The translations under genes were made by a program, and so were the position numbers. The notes under the pieces are model-generated. The model did not search any database. It was given only the letters and a program-made list of their open reading frames with translations, and had not been told where the DNA came from. 64,000 nt of DNA from DAOUKH01 sp965219875 (lineage in GTDB: Bacteria > Chloroflexota > Dehalococcoidia > SHYB01), in assembly GCA_965219875.1 (NCBI GenBank), contig CBDCOW010000006.1:372001-436000 (forward strand). Reading direction: 5' to 3'. Below, one piece after another: positions 25,085 through 34,724 of the stretch (positions are counted from its first letter, which is position 1; the number at the start of each line of letters is the position of its first letter).

Positions 25085-26578
25085 CTAGACGCCGATGAGC
25101 TCTTTGGCCTGCTGGTAGTTCTCTTGGCGCTTGCCGTGGACGATCGCCGCGATCTTCGCCGCCGACATGGGCTGGACCCACCGGAACGGCTCGCGGGTAT
25201 TGATGTATTCCTCGACCGTGGCCTGGTGGTGCTTGAAGGCGTGCATCTCGCTGAAGTCGTCGCGGGCGGTGATCTCGCCGAGGCGGTCGAAGAGCGCCAT
25301 CACGTCGTAGCCCGAATCGAGGTACTGCTGGGTGAAGGCGAGCGTCTCCCGCACCTGGGGAGCCGCAACGAGATGGGGAAGCTTCATCACGGAGAGGTCT
25401 TCGACGTGGGGCTGCGACTCGATGCTTTCCGTGATCGCTTCGAGGAGCTCGGCCTCGGAGCGCGGGGGCAGCGCGGCGACATCCTCGCGGGGGTTGTAGT
25501 CGAACTTGCCGAGGCTCGACGATATCTCGGGCCCAGTGTGCCAGGTGAGGAGGGCGAGGATCTTGTTGCGGAGGCTCACGCCTTCGATGCCGAGGAGATA
25601 GCGGCGGGTGTTGATGCCCGTCTGCAGGTGGGTGTCCATCGGGTTGCCGTAGCTGGTGCGCAGGTGGATGACCGCGGCGCCGATGGAGAGGGCCTCGCCG
25701 ACGCCTTCGAGGGACATGCCGCCGGCGAGGGCTTGGGCGAGCATCTCGGGGATGTCGCTCAACTCAGTCGAGGCGCCGATGCGGTCGGCGAGCTCGCCGA
25801 TGGCCTCGGTCTCGGCAGTGGTGGTCATCATGGGGATGTCGCGGTCGAGGAGCTTGTAAGTATCGAGGAGCGCGGCGATGGGCTCGAACTTGGGCGTGGC
25901 GCCGCCGCGGGACTCGTAGCGGATGGCGGGACGGAGAAGGACGGGGGCGTACTCCCAGCCGATTTCGTCGAGGGCGCGCCAGGTGTACATGGGGAAGAGG
26001 AAGAAGTGGTCGTCGCTGGGGTTCTTGGGGACGGCAAGGTCGAGGACGATGTCAAGGACTTCGCCGGCGGTGACGCCGTTTTCGAGGAGGTAGAGCATGG
26101 TCGCTTCCGCCGCCGGGGGATAGGCCATGCGCATCGAGCGCCGGAAGGTCTCCTTGGTGACGTCGACGCCGCCTTCGTCGGAGACGAGGTTCTTCTCGCG
26201 GAAGACGAAGATGTTGTTCGAGTCGGCGGGGGCCATTTCGGGCATGATGTAGGGCCCCTGCTCCGGCGAGTGGACGTGCTTGTTGCACTGCGTCACGAAC
26301 TGGACGACGGCAAGCTCAGCCCAAGGACGGCGGAGGCGCTTGGCCATCTGGCCGACGGGGTACGCGCCGCAGATGGGGTGGATGGGGCCGCCGTGGTGCC
26401 CCATGGGCAGCTCCGTCGAGCGGACGACGGCGAGCGCACCGGCCCGCACCAGGTCCTCGGGAGAGACGCCGTCGGCGAGCTTGGCGTGGGTGGCCTCGAT
26501 GATCTCCTCGCGGGGCGTGGTCTCGACGAAGCGGACGAGTTCTTCGACTTCGGGCTCGAACGTGACGGGCTTGAACAT
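25085..26578 (-). CDS. Unrecognised 497-aa protein with His-rich motif
   Basis: I do not recognise the family. ATG at 26578 follows GGGGAGG; the longer in-frame start at 26647 lacks such a site. The protein is soluble-looking, mostly helical, without signal or membrane segment. Conserved-looking residues cluster near the N-terminus: STELPMGHHGGPIHPICGAY and VTQCNKHVHSPEQGPYIM, giving five His and two Cys that could bind metal or a cofactor. A second notable block is ALSIGAAVIHLRTSYGNPMD, with further His in LLTWHTG and MHAFKHHQATVEEY. It stands alone on its strand. It may be an oxidoreductase or metal enzyme, but that is a guess. Confidence 0.7.
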   Translation of the reverse strand: MFKPVTFEPEVEELVRFVETTPREEIIEATHAKLADGVSPEDLVRAGALAVVRSTELPMGHHGGPIHPICGAYPVGQMAKRLRRPWAELAVVQFVTQCNKHVHSPEQGPYIMPEMAPADSNNIFVFREKNLVSDEGGVDVTKETFRRSMRMAYPPAAEATMLYLLENGVTAGEVLDIVLDLAVPKNPSDDHFFLFPMYTWRALDEIGWEYAPVLLRPAIRYESRGGATPKFEPIAALLDTYKLLDRDIPMMTTTAETEAIGELADRIGASTELSDIPEMLAQALAGGMSLEGVGEALSIGAAVIHLRTSYGNPMDTHLQTGINTRRYLLGIEGVSLRNKILALLTWHTGPEISSSLGKFDYNPREDVAALPPRSEAELLEAITESIESQPHVEDLSVMKLPHLVAAPQVRETLAFTQQYLDSGYDVMALFDRLGEITARDDFSEMHAFKHHQATVEEYINTREPFRWVQPMSAAKIAAIVHGKRQENYQQAKELIGV

Positions 26579-26948
26579 GACGCCTCCCCACGGCTCGGAC
26601 GGCGCAGGCCCACGATTGGGCCGCGGCCTTGCATGCGATGCTCCCACGCCGGGCGCATCCGCGCCTCCTTGGGAGCAAGGTATTCTTTCGAGCGTTACCG
26701 TAAATCAGACGAGGCGGCGCGTCAACCGCGCCGGGGCGCCTACGGGCATACCGCCGGCATAGGAACGTCGTGATCGCTGTTGAGGACCATCCGCACTAGT
26801 TCCAAGCCACTGTCTCCTTGTCCAAGTCCGAGTAGGGGATTCTCTCCTGTAGAACGAATTACCACCCCGGCTGCCATGGCGGCGAGTGCGCCGGGTCCTT
26901 GCCCTTGATCGGAGCTAGGACCTCCTAGCGTCGTCGGGGCAGGAGGCG
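26579..26948. other. Intergenic gap without recognisable gene
   Basis: About 370 bp. It should contain the promoter of the 497-aa gene (- strand). An open frame on the - strand (26740-27033) overlaps the peptidase gene and has biased composition, so I do not call it. No repeat of the local families and no tRNA-like fold was seen. Confidence 0.4.
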
Positions 26949-27677
26949 TCACAGAGGGAGCGCGCGACCTTCCTCGCGCAGGCGCCGCCGACGTCCCTCC
27001 GCGTCCGGCATCGCGGCGGACACCAGCTCCCAAAACTCCGCCGAGTGGTTCCGGTGCGTCAGGTGGGCCAGCTCGTGGACGACCACGTACTCAGTGAGGG
27101 CAGGCTCCAACATCATGGTGCGCCAGTTGAAGCGTAGCGTGCCATCGGGAGCGCAGCTCCCCCAGCGTTGGCGTTGGTCGCGGATGAGGACGCGCGGCTT
27201 CGTCCCTCGGGCGAGGCGGGGCCGCCAGCGCTCGACGCTCGCCGGCAGCCGTTCGGCGGCTCGGGCCCGGTACCACCTGACGACGGCGTGCCGGATTCGT
27301 TCGGAGCGTTCACCGTCGTCGAGGCCGTGCGGCGCGGCGACCCTGAAGTGCCAATGGTCGAAGCGGACCTCCGGCGAGCGCACGTCGGCGCGCTCCACGA
27401 TCATGCGGACGTTGCGCCCCAGGTACGGCAGCGTCTCGCCGCTGACGAAGCGCTTCGGCGCCGCCTTCAACGATACCCCGGACGCGTGACTGATGATCCA
27501 AGGCGCGCGCTTGCGCACGATGGCCCGTAGCTCTTTACCTGTCGTCGTCGTGGGCGCAGCAATCTGTACGCCGCCGCCGTCCACCGTGATTTGGACCGTC
27601 TTCCTGCGACGCTTGCTGCGGCGCACCCGGTACTCGATGGTCGTGTCGCCGAAACGAATGTGGTCCCGTTCTGTCAA
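26949..27677 (-). CDS. YgjP-like M48-type metallopeptidase (DUF45)
   Basis: 242 aa from a TTG at 27677, chosen because AAGGAG sits six bases upstream; the frame runs open to a GTG at 27746 without a good site. The N-terminal RVRRSKRRRKTVQITVDGGG strand pattern and C-terminal zinc motif HELAHLTHRNHSAEFW (HExxH plus a third His) are diagnostic of the YgjP group, with RWGSCAPDGTLRFNWR before it. Members are predicted zinc peptidases, sometimes tied to restriction loci; the substrate is unknown. No restriction gene is adjacent. Confidence 0.88.
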   Translation of the reverse strand: MTERDHIRFGDTTIEYRVRRSKRRRKTVQITVDGGGVQIAAPTTTTGKELRAIVRKRAPWIISHASGVSLKAAPKRFVSGETLPYLGRNVRMIVERADVRSPEVRFDHWHFRVAAPHGLDDGERSERIRHAVVRWYRARAAERLPASVERWRPRLARGTKPRVLIRDQRQRWGSCAPDGTLRFNWRTMMLEPALTEYVVVHELAHLTHRNHSAEFWELVSAAMPDAEGRRRRLREEGRALPL

Positions 27678-27932
27678 CGCCCGCTCCTTCGTCGGCTGAG
27701 CCGGTCCGGCAGGCAAATCAAAGCGCTCTTGGCGGCTGGGAAGCACGCCGCCAAGAGCCTGCGGTCCACCTTACGGTAGCGGCGGTAGCACCCTGGCGAT
27801 ACCCATCGACGATGAGTCCGTATCGATTGCATCGCAGCCATCTCCCACGGGGAGAGAGGTTTATGGCGGGCGGCGCTGCATCCTCCGCGGGGATGACGGG
27901 CGCGGGCCGCGGCAACAGTGGGTCTTGTATGA

Positions 27933-29258
27933 TTGCGGCGGCTCCCCTGCTTCACCCTGCCCTGGCGAGGACTCCGTATCAAGAGAAAGAAGAAGCTGTT
28001 TTACGGCTGGGTGATCGTCGCCGTCGTGGCGGCGGCCGGCTTTGCGATGGCGGGGCAGTTCAACCCGACCATCGGGGTCTTCATCAAGCCCATCACGGAG
28101 GAGTTCGGCTGGTCGCGGGCGACCTTCGCGGGGGCGAACACCATCGGCACCATCGTCGGCGGGCTGGCGGCGATCTTCGTGGGGCCGTTCCTCGACCGCT
28201 ACGGGCCACGTTGGATGGTGACGGTCGGCTTCGTCGTGATCGGGGGAAGCATCGCCGCGCTCTCCCAGATCGGCGCGCTGTGGCACTTCTACCTCGCGAC
28301 CATCGTCGGGCGCGTCGTGGTCCAGGGCGTGGTGAACCTCGGGATGCAGGTGAGCGTGCCGATGTGGTTCGTACGGAGGCGGGCCCAGGCTATCGCCCTG
28401 GCGGGGATGGGTCCCCGTCTCGGCAACGGGCTCACCCCCGTCTACGCCCAGGCCATCCTCGACGCGAGCAACTGGCGCGTGGCGATGCTCTCGGTCGCAA
28501 TCGTGACGTGGGTGGTGGGGTTCCTGCCCAGCCTCCTCTTCCTGCGCCGCCGTCCCGAGGACATGGGGCTGCGGCCCGACGGCGAGGAAGGGCCGCCGCG
28601 CCGGGGGCCCTTCACCGAGGCGGGGCCGCGGGGGCAAGGAGCGCCGGTGGAGGCACGGGAGGAGCGGAGCTATTCCCTCAGGGAGGCCGCGTCCACCCGC
28701 GCCTTTTACGTGCTGCTCACCGTCACCACGCTGGCGTTCTTCGTGGGCGCGGGAATCAACTTCCACCTGATCGCCTATCTGGACGACCAGGGGGTCGGCG
28801 CGTCGGTGGCCACGCTCGTGCTCACGGCGTGGGCCGCCTGCGCGCTCGTCGGCGGCGTGGGCATGGGGTTCATCGGCGACCGCATCGCGGTGAAGCTGCT
28901 GATGGCGGGGTCCTTCGCGGGGCTGTCGGCGAGCATGCTGCTGTTGCTGCAAGTCACGAGCGTGCAGACGGCGTTCTTGTGGGCCGCGGCGTATGGGATC
29001 ACGTTCGGGGCGACGACGACGCTGTACCAGTTGGTGTGGCCGGTCTACTTCGGGCGCGAGGCGCTCGGCACGATCCGTGGGGTGGTCACCGCGTTCAACA
29101 TGACGTCGAACGCGCTCGGGCCGCTGGCGGCGGGGTTCGTATTCGACGCCACGGACAGCTACGACCTGATCTGGTGGGTCGACCTCATCATGCTGGCGGG
29201 GGTCGCGGCGCTGACGCTCACCGCACTGAACTCGCGCAAATCCCCGCGGGCAGTGTAA
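27933..29258 (+). CDS. MFS transporter (first of tandem pair)
   Basis: About 440 aa with 12 predicted transmembrane helices. It begins KKKLFYGWVIVAVVAAAGFA and GVFIKPITEEFGWSRATFAG, typical of the oxalate/formate or monocarboxylate-type MFS group, with DRYGPRW in the loop 2-3 position and a central cytoplasmic loop LRRRPEDMGLRPDGEEG. The start is uncertain: the TTG at 27933 lacks a clear ribosome-binding site and the first helix begins 22 residues later. The substrate is unknown, probably an organic anion. It is a close paralog of the next MFS gene. Confidence 0.88.
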   Translation: MRRLPCFTLPWRGLRIKRKKKLFYGWVIVAVVAAAGFAMAGQFNPTIGVFIKPITEEFGWSRATFAGANTIGTIVGGLAAIFVGPFLDRYGPRWMVTVGFVVIGGSIAALSQIGALWHFYLATIVGRVVVQGVVNLGMQVSVPMWFVRRRAQAIALAGMGPRLGNGLTPVYAQAILDASNWRVAMLSVAIVTWVVGFLPSLLFLRRRPEDMGLRPDGEEGPPRRGPFTEAGPRGQGAPVEAREERSYSLREAASTRAFYVLLTVTTLAFFVGAGINFHLIAYLDDQGVGASVATLVLTAWAACALVGGVGMGFIGDRIAVKLLMAGSFAGLSASMLLLLQVTSVQTAFLWAAAYGITFGATTTLYQLVWPVYFGREALGTIRGVVTAFNMTSNALGPLAAGFVFDATDSYDLIWWVDLIMLAGVAALTLTALNSRKSPRAV

Positions 29259-29759
29259 GCCGCCGTTGTCGTGGAGCAGGACGCCCTTTGAGCGCCGCCG
29301 CGCCTGCGGTGCGCGCCCACTCAGCCTCCCCCGGAGGAGACCTTTGCAAACCGACGGCGGACAAGAATGGGTGGGGCCGGGAGGTCTTGCCTCTTCTCCC
29401 CACGGAGACCTTTGCAAAACCGACTGGGGTCCTGGCGGGGGAAGCGGAGGTGGCATTCACTTAAGCCTTTCCCCCTCTGGGGGAAACTGAAAGAGGGCAC
29501 GCGCCCAGAGGGCGCGTCGGAGGGGCTGGGTGGGGAGGTCTACGCCGACGTCCATGTAGCCCGCCCACCGAGTTACGCAAAGGTCTCCCACGGGAGAAGA
29601 TTGAGATGAGGGGCCGCCTCGCAACCGCCACGGGTTATCGAAGTCCGCCACCTTCGTGGTCAGTCGCCCCGGTTACCCAAAGGTCTCCGAAGGGGGCGCG
29701 GGGGCCAACACCGCAATTCCCCGCGTGTGGGGAATGGCGGCGTGGTGGGTCTTGTATGA
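29259..29759. mobile_element. Nested MITE-like elements between the two MFS genes
   Basis: The inner element, 29404-29588 (185 bp), starts GGAGACCTTTGCAAAAC and ends GTTACGCAAAGGTCTCC and is flanked by CAC on both sides. Removing it restores the palindrome CTTCTCCCCACGGGAGAAG, which occurs intact at ~8606. It lies inside an outer element with the same kind of ends, 29336 (GGAGACCTTTGCAAACC) to 29688 (ACCCAAAGGTCTCC). Neither has a transposase; the IS5-family element at 34852 could supply it. The inner element contains the CCCCCTCTGGGGGAAACTG segment seen in the 142-bp tandem repeats. Confidence 0.75.
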
Positions 29760-31076
29760 TTGCGGCGGCTCTCCCGCTGTACTCTCCCCTGGCGAGGACT
29801 CCGCATAAAGAGAAAGAAGAAGCTGTTCTACGGCTGGGTGATCGTCGCCGTCATCGCGGCGGCGGGCTTCGCGATGTCGGGGCAGTTCAACCCGAACCTC
29901 GGGGTCTTCATCAAGCCCATCACCGAGGAGTTCGGCTGGTCACGGGCCACGTTCGCGGGGGCGAACACCATCGGCACCATCGCCGGCGGGCTGTCGGCGA
30001 TCTTCATTGGGCCGCTCCTGGACCGGTACGGGCCCCGGTGGCTGATGACCATCGGCTTCGTGGTGGTTGGGGGGAGCCTGGCCGCGCTCTCGCAGATCAG
30101 CGCGCTGTGGCACTTCTACTTCGCGATCATCGTGGGGCGGGTCGTGGTCCAAGGCGTGTTGAACCTTGGTGTGCAGGTGAGCACGCCGATGTGGTTCGTG
30201 CGCAAGCGCGGCCAAGCCATCGCTCTTTCGGGAATGGGCCTGCGCTTCGGGAACGGGCTCACACCGGTGTATGCCCAGGCCATCCTTGCGGCGAGCAACT
30301 GGCGCCTAGCGATGCTGTCGGTGGGGATCGTGGCGTGGGCGGTGGGGTTCCTGCCCAGCCTGCTCTTCCTACGCCGCCGCCCCGAGGACATGGGTCTGCG
30401 GCCCGACGGCGACGCAGGCCCTCCGCGACGCGGCCCGTTCGCCGAGGGGGCAGGCCGGACGCCGGAGGCGGCGCGGGAGGAGCGCAGCTACACGCTCCGG
30501 GAGGCTGCCTCCACTCGGCCCTTCTACGTCCTGCTGGTGGTCACCACGGTGACATTCTTCGTGGGCGCGGCGGTCAACTTCCACCTGATCGCCTATCTCG
30601 ACGACACAGGGATCGACGCGTCGGTGGGCACCTTGGTCCTGGCCGCGTGGGCCGCCTGCACGCTCCTCGGCGGATTCACCACGGGGTTCATCGCCGACCG
30701 CGTCCCGTTGAAACCGATGCTGGCCGCCGCCTACGCGGGGCTGGCGGGGAGCATGCTGCTGTTGCTGGCAGTCGGCAGCGCACCGGCGGCATTCCTCTGG
30801 GCGGCAGCGTACGGGATCACCTTCGGGATGAATACGACGCTGCATCAATTGGTGTGGCCGGTGTACTTCGGACGCGAAGCGCTCGGCGCGATTCGGGGGG
30901 TGGTGATGGCGTTCAACATGACGTCCAACGCGTTCGGCCCGCTCGCTGCGGGGTTCGCCTTCGACGCGACGGACAGCTACGACCTGATCTGGTGGATTTC
31001 CCTCATCATGCTAGCGTCGGTCGCCGTCCTAACGTTGGCGGCGTTGGGCTCGCGCAAGGCGCCGCGGTCGGCGTGA
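29760..31076 (+). CDS. MFS transporter (second of tandem pair)
   Basis: 438 aa, highly similar to the MFS gene before it from the 5' flank to the end (KKKLFYGWVIVAVIAAAGFA, GVFIKPITEEFGWSRATFAG, FLRRRPEDMGLRPDGDAG). Even the non-coding start context TTGTATGATTGCGGCGGCTC is shared, so the duplication included the upstream region. Differences cluster in helix pairs that may set specificity. The nested mobile elements lie exactly between the two copies. It is 44 bp upstream of the LLM gene, so co-transcription is plausible. Confidence 0.88.
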   Translation: MRRLSRCTLPWRGLRIKRKKKLFYGWVIVAVIAAAGFAMSGQFNPNLGVFIKPITEEFGWSRATFAGANTIGTIAGGLSAIFIGPLLDRYGPRWLMTIGFVVVGGSLAALSQISALWHFYFAIIVGRVVVQGVLNLGVQVSTPMWFVRKRGQAIALSGMGLRFGNGLTPVYAQAILAASNWRLAMLSVGIVAWAVGFLPSLLFLRRRPEDMGLRPDGDAGPPRRGPFAEGAGRTPEAAREERSYTLREAASTRPFYVLLVVTTVTFFVGAAVNFHLIAYLDDTGIDASVGTLVLAAWAACTLLGGFTTGFIADRVPLKPMLAAAYAGLAGSMLLLLAVGSAPAAFLWAAAYGITFGMNTTLHQLVWPVYFGREALGAIRGVVMAFNMTSNAFGPLAAGFAFDATDSYDLIWWISLIMLASVAVLTLAALGSRKAPRSA

Positions 31077-31120
31077 GCCCTTGTGCTATCGTAGGTCGCG
31101 CTGCATTGAAGCGAGGCCGT

Positions 31121-32131
31121 ATGAAAGTCGAGTACACGCTGGCATCGAAGACGCTGGAGGGCGTGATCGCGGAGGCGAAACGCGCCGAGGCGCTCGGCTA
31201 CGACGGCGTCTCGTCGGGAGAGACGAGCCACGACCCTTTCTTCCGGCTGGTGCTGGCGGGAGAGCATAGCAGCCGCCTGACGCTATGCACGTCAGTGCTG
31301 ATCGCCTTCCCGCGGAGCCCAATGGTCGTGGCCTACGAGGCCTGGGACGTGCAGGAGTTCACCAAGGGCCGGCTGCTGCTGGGCCTGGGGACGCAGATCA
31401 AGGCGCACATCGAGCGGCGATTCAGCGTGGCGTGGGACTCACCCGGCCCACGTCTGCGGGAGTACATCGCGGCCCTGCGTCATATCTGGGACTGCTGGCA
31501 GAACGGGACCAAGCTCGACTTCGCCGGCGACTTCTATCAGTTCAGCTTGACGAATCCGCTGTTCACTCCCGAGCCCATCGAGCACCCCCGGGTACCGGTC
31601 TACATCTCGGCCTTGAATCCGTACAATCTGCGCCTGTCCGGTGAGGTGTGCGACGGCCTGCGAATGCATTCGTTCAACACGCCAAGGTATGCGCGGGAGG
31701 TGATTCTTCCGCATATCGCGGCGGGGCTGGACAAGGCGGGCCGGACCTTCGACGACTTCGACCTGGTAGGGCAGGGGTTCTACATCGCGGGGGCGAACGA
31801 AGAGGAGATCGAGGCGCAGCGGCCCGCCATGCGCCGCCGCATCTCGTTCTACGGCTCGACGCCGCCCTACCGCGGCGTCATGAGCCTGCACGGCTGGACC
31901 GAGGAGGCCGTCGAGATGCACCGGCTGTCCAAGCAGGGCAAGTGGGACGAGATGGCGGAGCTGGTGACCGAGGAAATGTTCGACACGTTCGTCACGGTGG
32001 GGCGCTACGACGACATCGCCGACCGCTTCGAGGAGCGCTGGGGCGGCGTGATCAACCGGGTCACCTTCAATCCCCCGCCGGGCGCGGACGACACGAGCGT
32101 CGCGGGCGCGGTGGCCGCATTCCGAGGCTAA
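31121..32131 (+). CDS. LLM-class F420-dependent oxidoreductase (TIGR03617-like)
   Basis: 336 aa, ATG 31121 after GCGAGG. MKVEYTLASKTLEGVIAEAK, GYDGVSSGETSHDPFF, TLCTSVLIAFPRSPM, LLLGLGTQIKAHIERRF and VPVYISALNPYNLRLSGEVCDG follow the order of the F420-dependent luciferase-like subgroup. The probable reaction is F420- or flavin-linked oxidation of an organic substrate. The preceding MFS pair may import it. It is separated from the M1 aminopeptidase by only 7 bp. Confidence 0.88.
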   Translation: MKVEYTLASKTLEGVIAEAKRAEALGYDGVSSGETSHDPFFRLVLAGEHSSRLTLCTSVLIAFPRSPMVVAYEAWDVQEFTKGRLLLGLGTQIKAHIERRFSVAWDSPGPRLREYIAALRHIWDCWQNGTKLDFAGDFYQFSLTNPLFTPEPIEHPRVPVYISALNPYNLRLSGEVCDGLRMHSFNTPRYAREVILPHIAAGLDKAGRTFDDFDLVGQGFYIAGANEEEIEAQRPAMRRRISFYGSTPPYRGVMSLHGWTEEAVEMHRLSKQGKWDEMAELVTEEMFDTFVTVGRYDDIADRFEERWGGVINRVTFNPPPGADDTSVAGAVAAFRG

Positions 32132-32138
32132 GGAGACC

Positions 32139-34724
32139 GTGGTGAACGAGAGCGACGTCAAGAAACTGCCAGGGAACGTCAAGCCGCTTCGGTACGCCAT
32201 CGATCTGGCGCCCGATCTCGATGCGTTCACGTTTGAGGGAGCGGTGAGCATCGAGATCGAGGTGTTGGAGGCGACGGAGCGCATCACGCTCAACGCCGCC
32301 GAGCTCGAGATCGCGTCGGTCGTGGCGACGCTGGCCAATGGCCGGAACGTCGAGGCGTCGATCGAGACCGACGAAGAGGACGAGACCGCCGTCTTCTCCT
32401 TCGGCGAGACGCTTCCGGCGGGGCGGGCCTCCCTGGCCTGCGTCTTCACCGGCGTGCTCAACGATCAGCTTCGCGGCTTCTACCGTAGCGAGTACGTCGA
32501 CGAGTCCGGCGAAAAGCGCTACATGGCGACGACGCAATTCGAGGCCACGGACGCGCGGCGGGCTTTCCCCTGCTGGGACGAGCCGTCGCTGAAGGCCACG
32601 TTCGAGGTCACCCTGACGGCGCCGAAGGAACTGACGACGCTCTCCAACATGCCCGTAGCCAAGGAGTCGGTCGAGGGGCCGCTCAAGACGGTGCGGTTCC
32701 AAGAGACACCGAAGATGTCCACCTACCTGCTGGCCTTCGTGGTGGGCGACCTGGCGTCGGTCGAGGCCACCGGGCCCGGCGGAACGCTGGTGCGGGTGTT
32801 CACCACGCGGGGCAAGGAGGAGCAGGGGCGGTTCGCGCTGGAAAACTCCGTCAAGCTCCTCGGCTATTTCAACGACTACTTCGGCATCCCCTACCCGCTG
32901 CCCAAGATGGACCACGTGGCGGTCCCCGACTTCGCGGCGGGGGCGATGGAGAACTGGGGCTGCATCATCTACCGCGAGACGGCGCTGTTGTTCGAGGAAG
33001 GCAACTCGGCGTCGGCGGCCCGTCAGCGCATCATGCAGGTCGTCTCGCACGAGATGGCGCATATGTGGTTCGGCGACCTGGTGACGATGGAGTGGTGGGA
33101 CGATCTGTGGCTCAACGAGAGCTTCGCCTCGTGGATGGGGGACAAGGGCGTCGACGTGCTGTTCCCCGAATGGCGGATGTGGACGCAGTTCGTGAGCCAG
33201 GACACCAACGCGGCGCTCAGCCTCGACGGCCTGGAAAGCTCGCACCCCATCGAGGTGCCGGTCAAGGATCCCGCGGAGATCCGGGAGATCTTCGATGCGA
33301 TCAGCTACAGCAAGGGCGGCTCCGTGCTGCGGATGCTGGAGCAATACCTTGGTGCGGACACCTTCCGCGGCGGGCTGCGGGCCTACATCGACGAGCATCA
33401 GTACGCCAACGCCCGCACGGCTCATCTCTGGAACGCGTTGGAAGCGGCGAGCGGCGAGCCCGTCACGCGGATCATGAATAGTTGGACGCAGCAGATGGGC
33501 TATCCTGTCGTCGACGTACACACGGAGCGCTCCGACGACGGCACGCGGCTCGGGCTTTCGCAGCGCCGCTTCCTCTACAGTCATCTGCTCGGCGGCGGCA
33601 CGGACGACTCCTCGCTGTGGGAGACGCCGGTGCTGGCGCTGACGCACGGGGGCGAGTTGCAGTCCTCGCTGCTGAGCGCGCGGGAGGGCGAGATCGACGT
33701 CCCCGCAGGCGACGGCTGGATCAAGGCCAACGCCGGGCAGACCGGTTTCTACCGGGTGAACTATGAGGCCGAGGACTGGGAGCGGCTGTGCGGGGCGGTG
33801 GCCGACAAGGCCTTCTCCGCGTCCGACCGCTTGGGGGTGCAGAACGACGCCTACGCCCTGATGCGCGCGGGCATCGCGCCCGCGACCCACTTCCTTAACG
33901 CGGCGGGCGCGTACGCGGGGGAGGACGACGCCACGGTATGGGGCGACCTGGCGAGCAACCTGCGCGGCTTCGAAACGCTGCTCGCCGACGAGCCTTCGCT
34001 GGCGGCGTACCGGCGGTTCGCCGGCGGTCTGTTCGAGCGCATCGCGGGCGAGGTCGGCTGGGACGCGGGGCCCGGCGAGGGGCACCTCGAATCGCTGCGC
34101 CGGAGCACGGTGCTGGGGCAGCGCGGCTACTACGGCGACCCCGCGCTCGCCGATGAGGCACGCGGGCGCTTCGAGCGCTATCTGCACGACGAGTCGAGCG
34201 TCCATCCCGACGTGCGAGCGGTCGTCTTCAGTCTGGCCGCCCAATACGGAGGCCGCGAGGCCTACGATCAACTCTGGAAGCTGGTGAAGGCGGCCACGCT
34301 GAGCGAGGAGAAGATGCGGCTCCTTGGGGCACTCACCCGCTTCGAGGACGAGGCGCTCTTGGCGGAGACGCTGGAACGCTCGCTGACGGACGAGGTCCGG
34401 ATTCAAGACGCGGTGCTGGTGATCGTGTCGCTGGCGGGGAACCTGAAGGGGCGCGACCTGGCGTGGGAGTTCATCAAGAGCAACTGGGCCGAGCTCGACC
34501 GGCGCTACGGCGCGGGCGGGTTCGCGATCGCCCGGCTGGTGTCGGTGGGCGGGGGGTTCACCACGGCGGCCCGCCGCGACGACGTGCGCGACTTCTTCGA
34601 GTCGAACCCCGCGCCGTCGGCGGCGCGCGCCGTCCGGCAGACGCTGGAGCGCATCGAACTGAACGCCCGCTGGCTGGAGTTGAACCGCGGCGAGACCGCG
34701 GCGTGGCTGTCGGAGCGGGGGTAG
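32139..34724 (+). CDS. M1-family zinc aminopeptidase
   Basis: 861 aa with no signal peptide. The exopeptidase motif GAMENWGCI (about residue 270) and zinc motif VSHEMAHMWFGD with the distal Glu in LWLNESFASW (about residues 303-328) are intact. The C-terminal half is the ERAP1-like helical domain. The architecture matches the puromycin-sensitive/ERAP group rather than PepN. It removes N-terminal residues from peptides, probably in the cytoplasm. GTG starts exist at 32139 and 32142. The gene closely follows the LLM gene on the same strand. Confidence 0.94.
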   Translation: MVNESDVKKLPGNVKPLRYAIDLAPDLDAFTFEGAVSIEIEVLEATERITLNAAELEIASVVATLANGRNVEASIETDEEDETAVFSFGETLPAGRASLACVFTGVLNDQLRGFYRSEYVDESGEKRYMATTQFEATDARRAFPCWDEPSLKATFEVTLTAPKELTTLSNMPVAKESVEGPLKTVRFQETPKMSTYLLAFVVGDLASVEATGPGGTLVRVFTTRGKEEQGRFALENSVKLLGYFNDYFGIPYPLPKMDHVAVPDFAAGAMENWGCIIYRETALLFEEGNSASAARQRIMQVVSHEMAHMWFGDLVTMEWWDDLWLNESFASWMGDKGVDVLFPEWRMWTQFVSQDTNAALSLDGLESSHPIEVPVKDPAEIREIFDAISYSKGGSVLRMLEQYLGADTFRGGLRAYIDEHQYANARTAHLWNALEAASGEPVTRIMNSWTQQMGYPVVDVHTERSDDGTRLGLSQRRFLYSHLLGGGTDDSSLWETPVLALTHGGELQSSLLSAREGEIDVPAGDGWIKANAGQTGFYRVNYEAEDWERLCGAVADKAFSASDRLGVQNDAYALMRAGIAPATHFLNAAGAYAGEDDATVWGDLASNLRGFETLLADEPSLAAYRRFAGGLFERIAGEVGWDAGPGEGHLESLRRSTVLGQRGYYGDPALADEARGRFERYLHDESSVHPDVRAVVFSLAAQYGGREAYDQLWKLVKAATLSEEKMRLLGALTRFEDEALLAETLERSLTDEVRIQDAVLVIVSLAGNLKGRDLAWEFIKSNWAELDRRYGAGGFAIARLVSVGGGFTTAARRDDVRDFFESNPAPSAARAVRQTLERIELNARWLELNRGETAAWLSERG

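Noticed and set aside
26740..27033. 97-aa open frame on the - strand
   Set aside because: It overlaps the 3' part of the YgjP-like gene, has biased composition and no recognisable motif.
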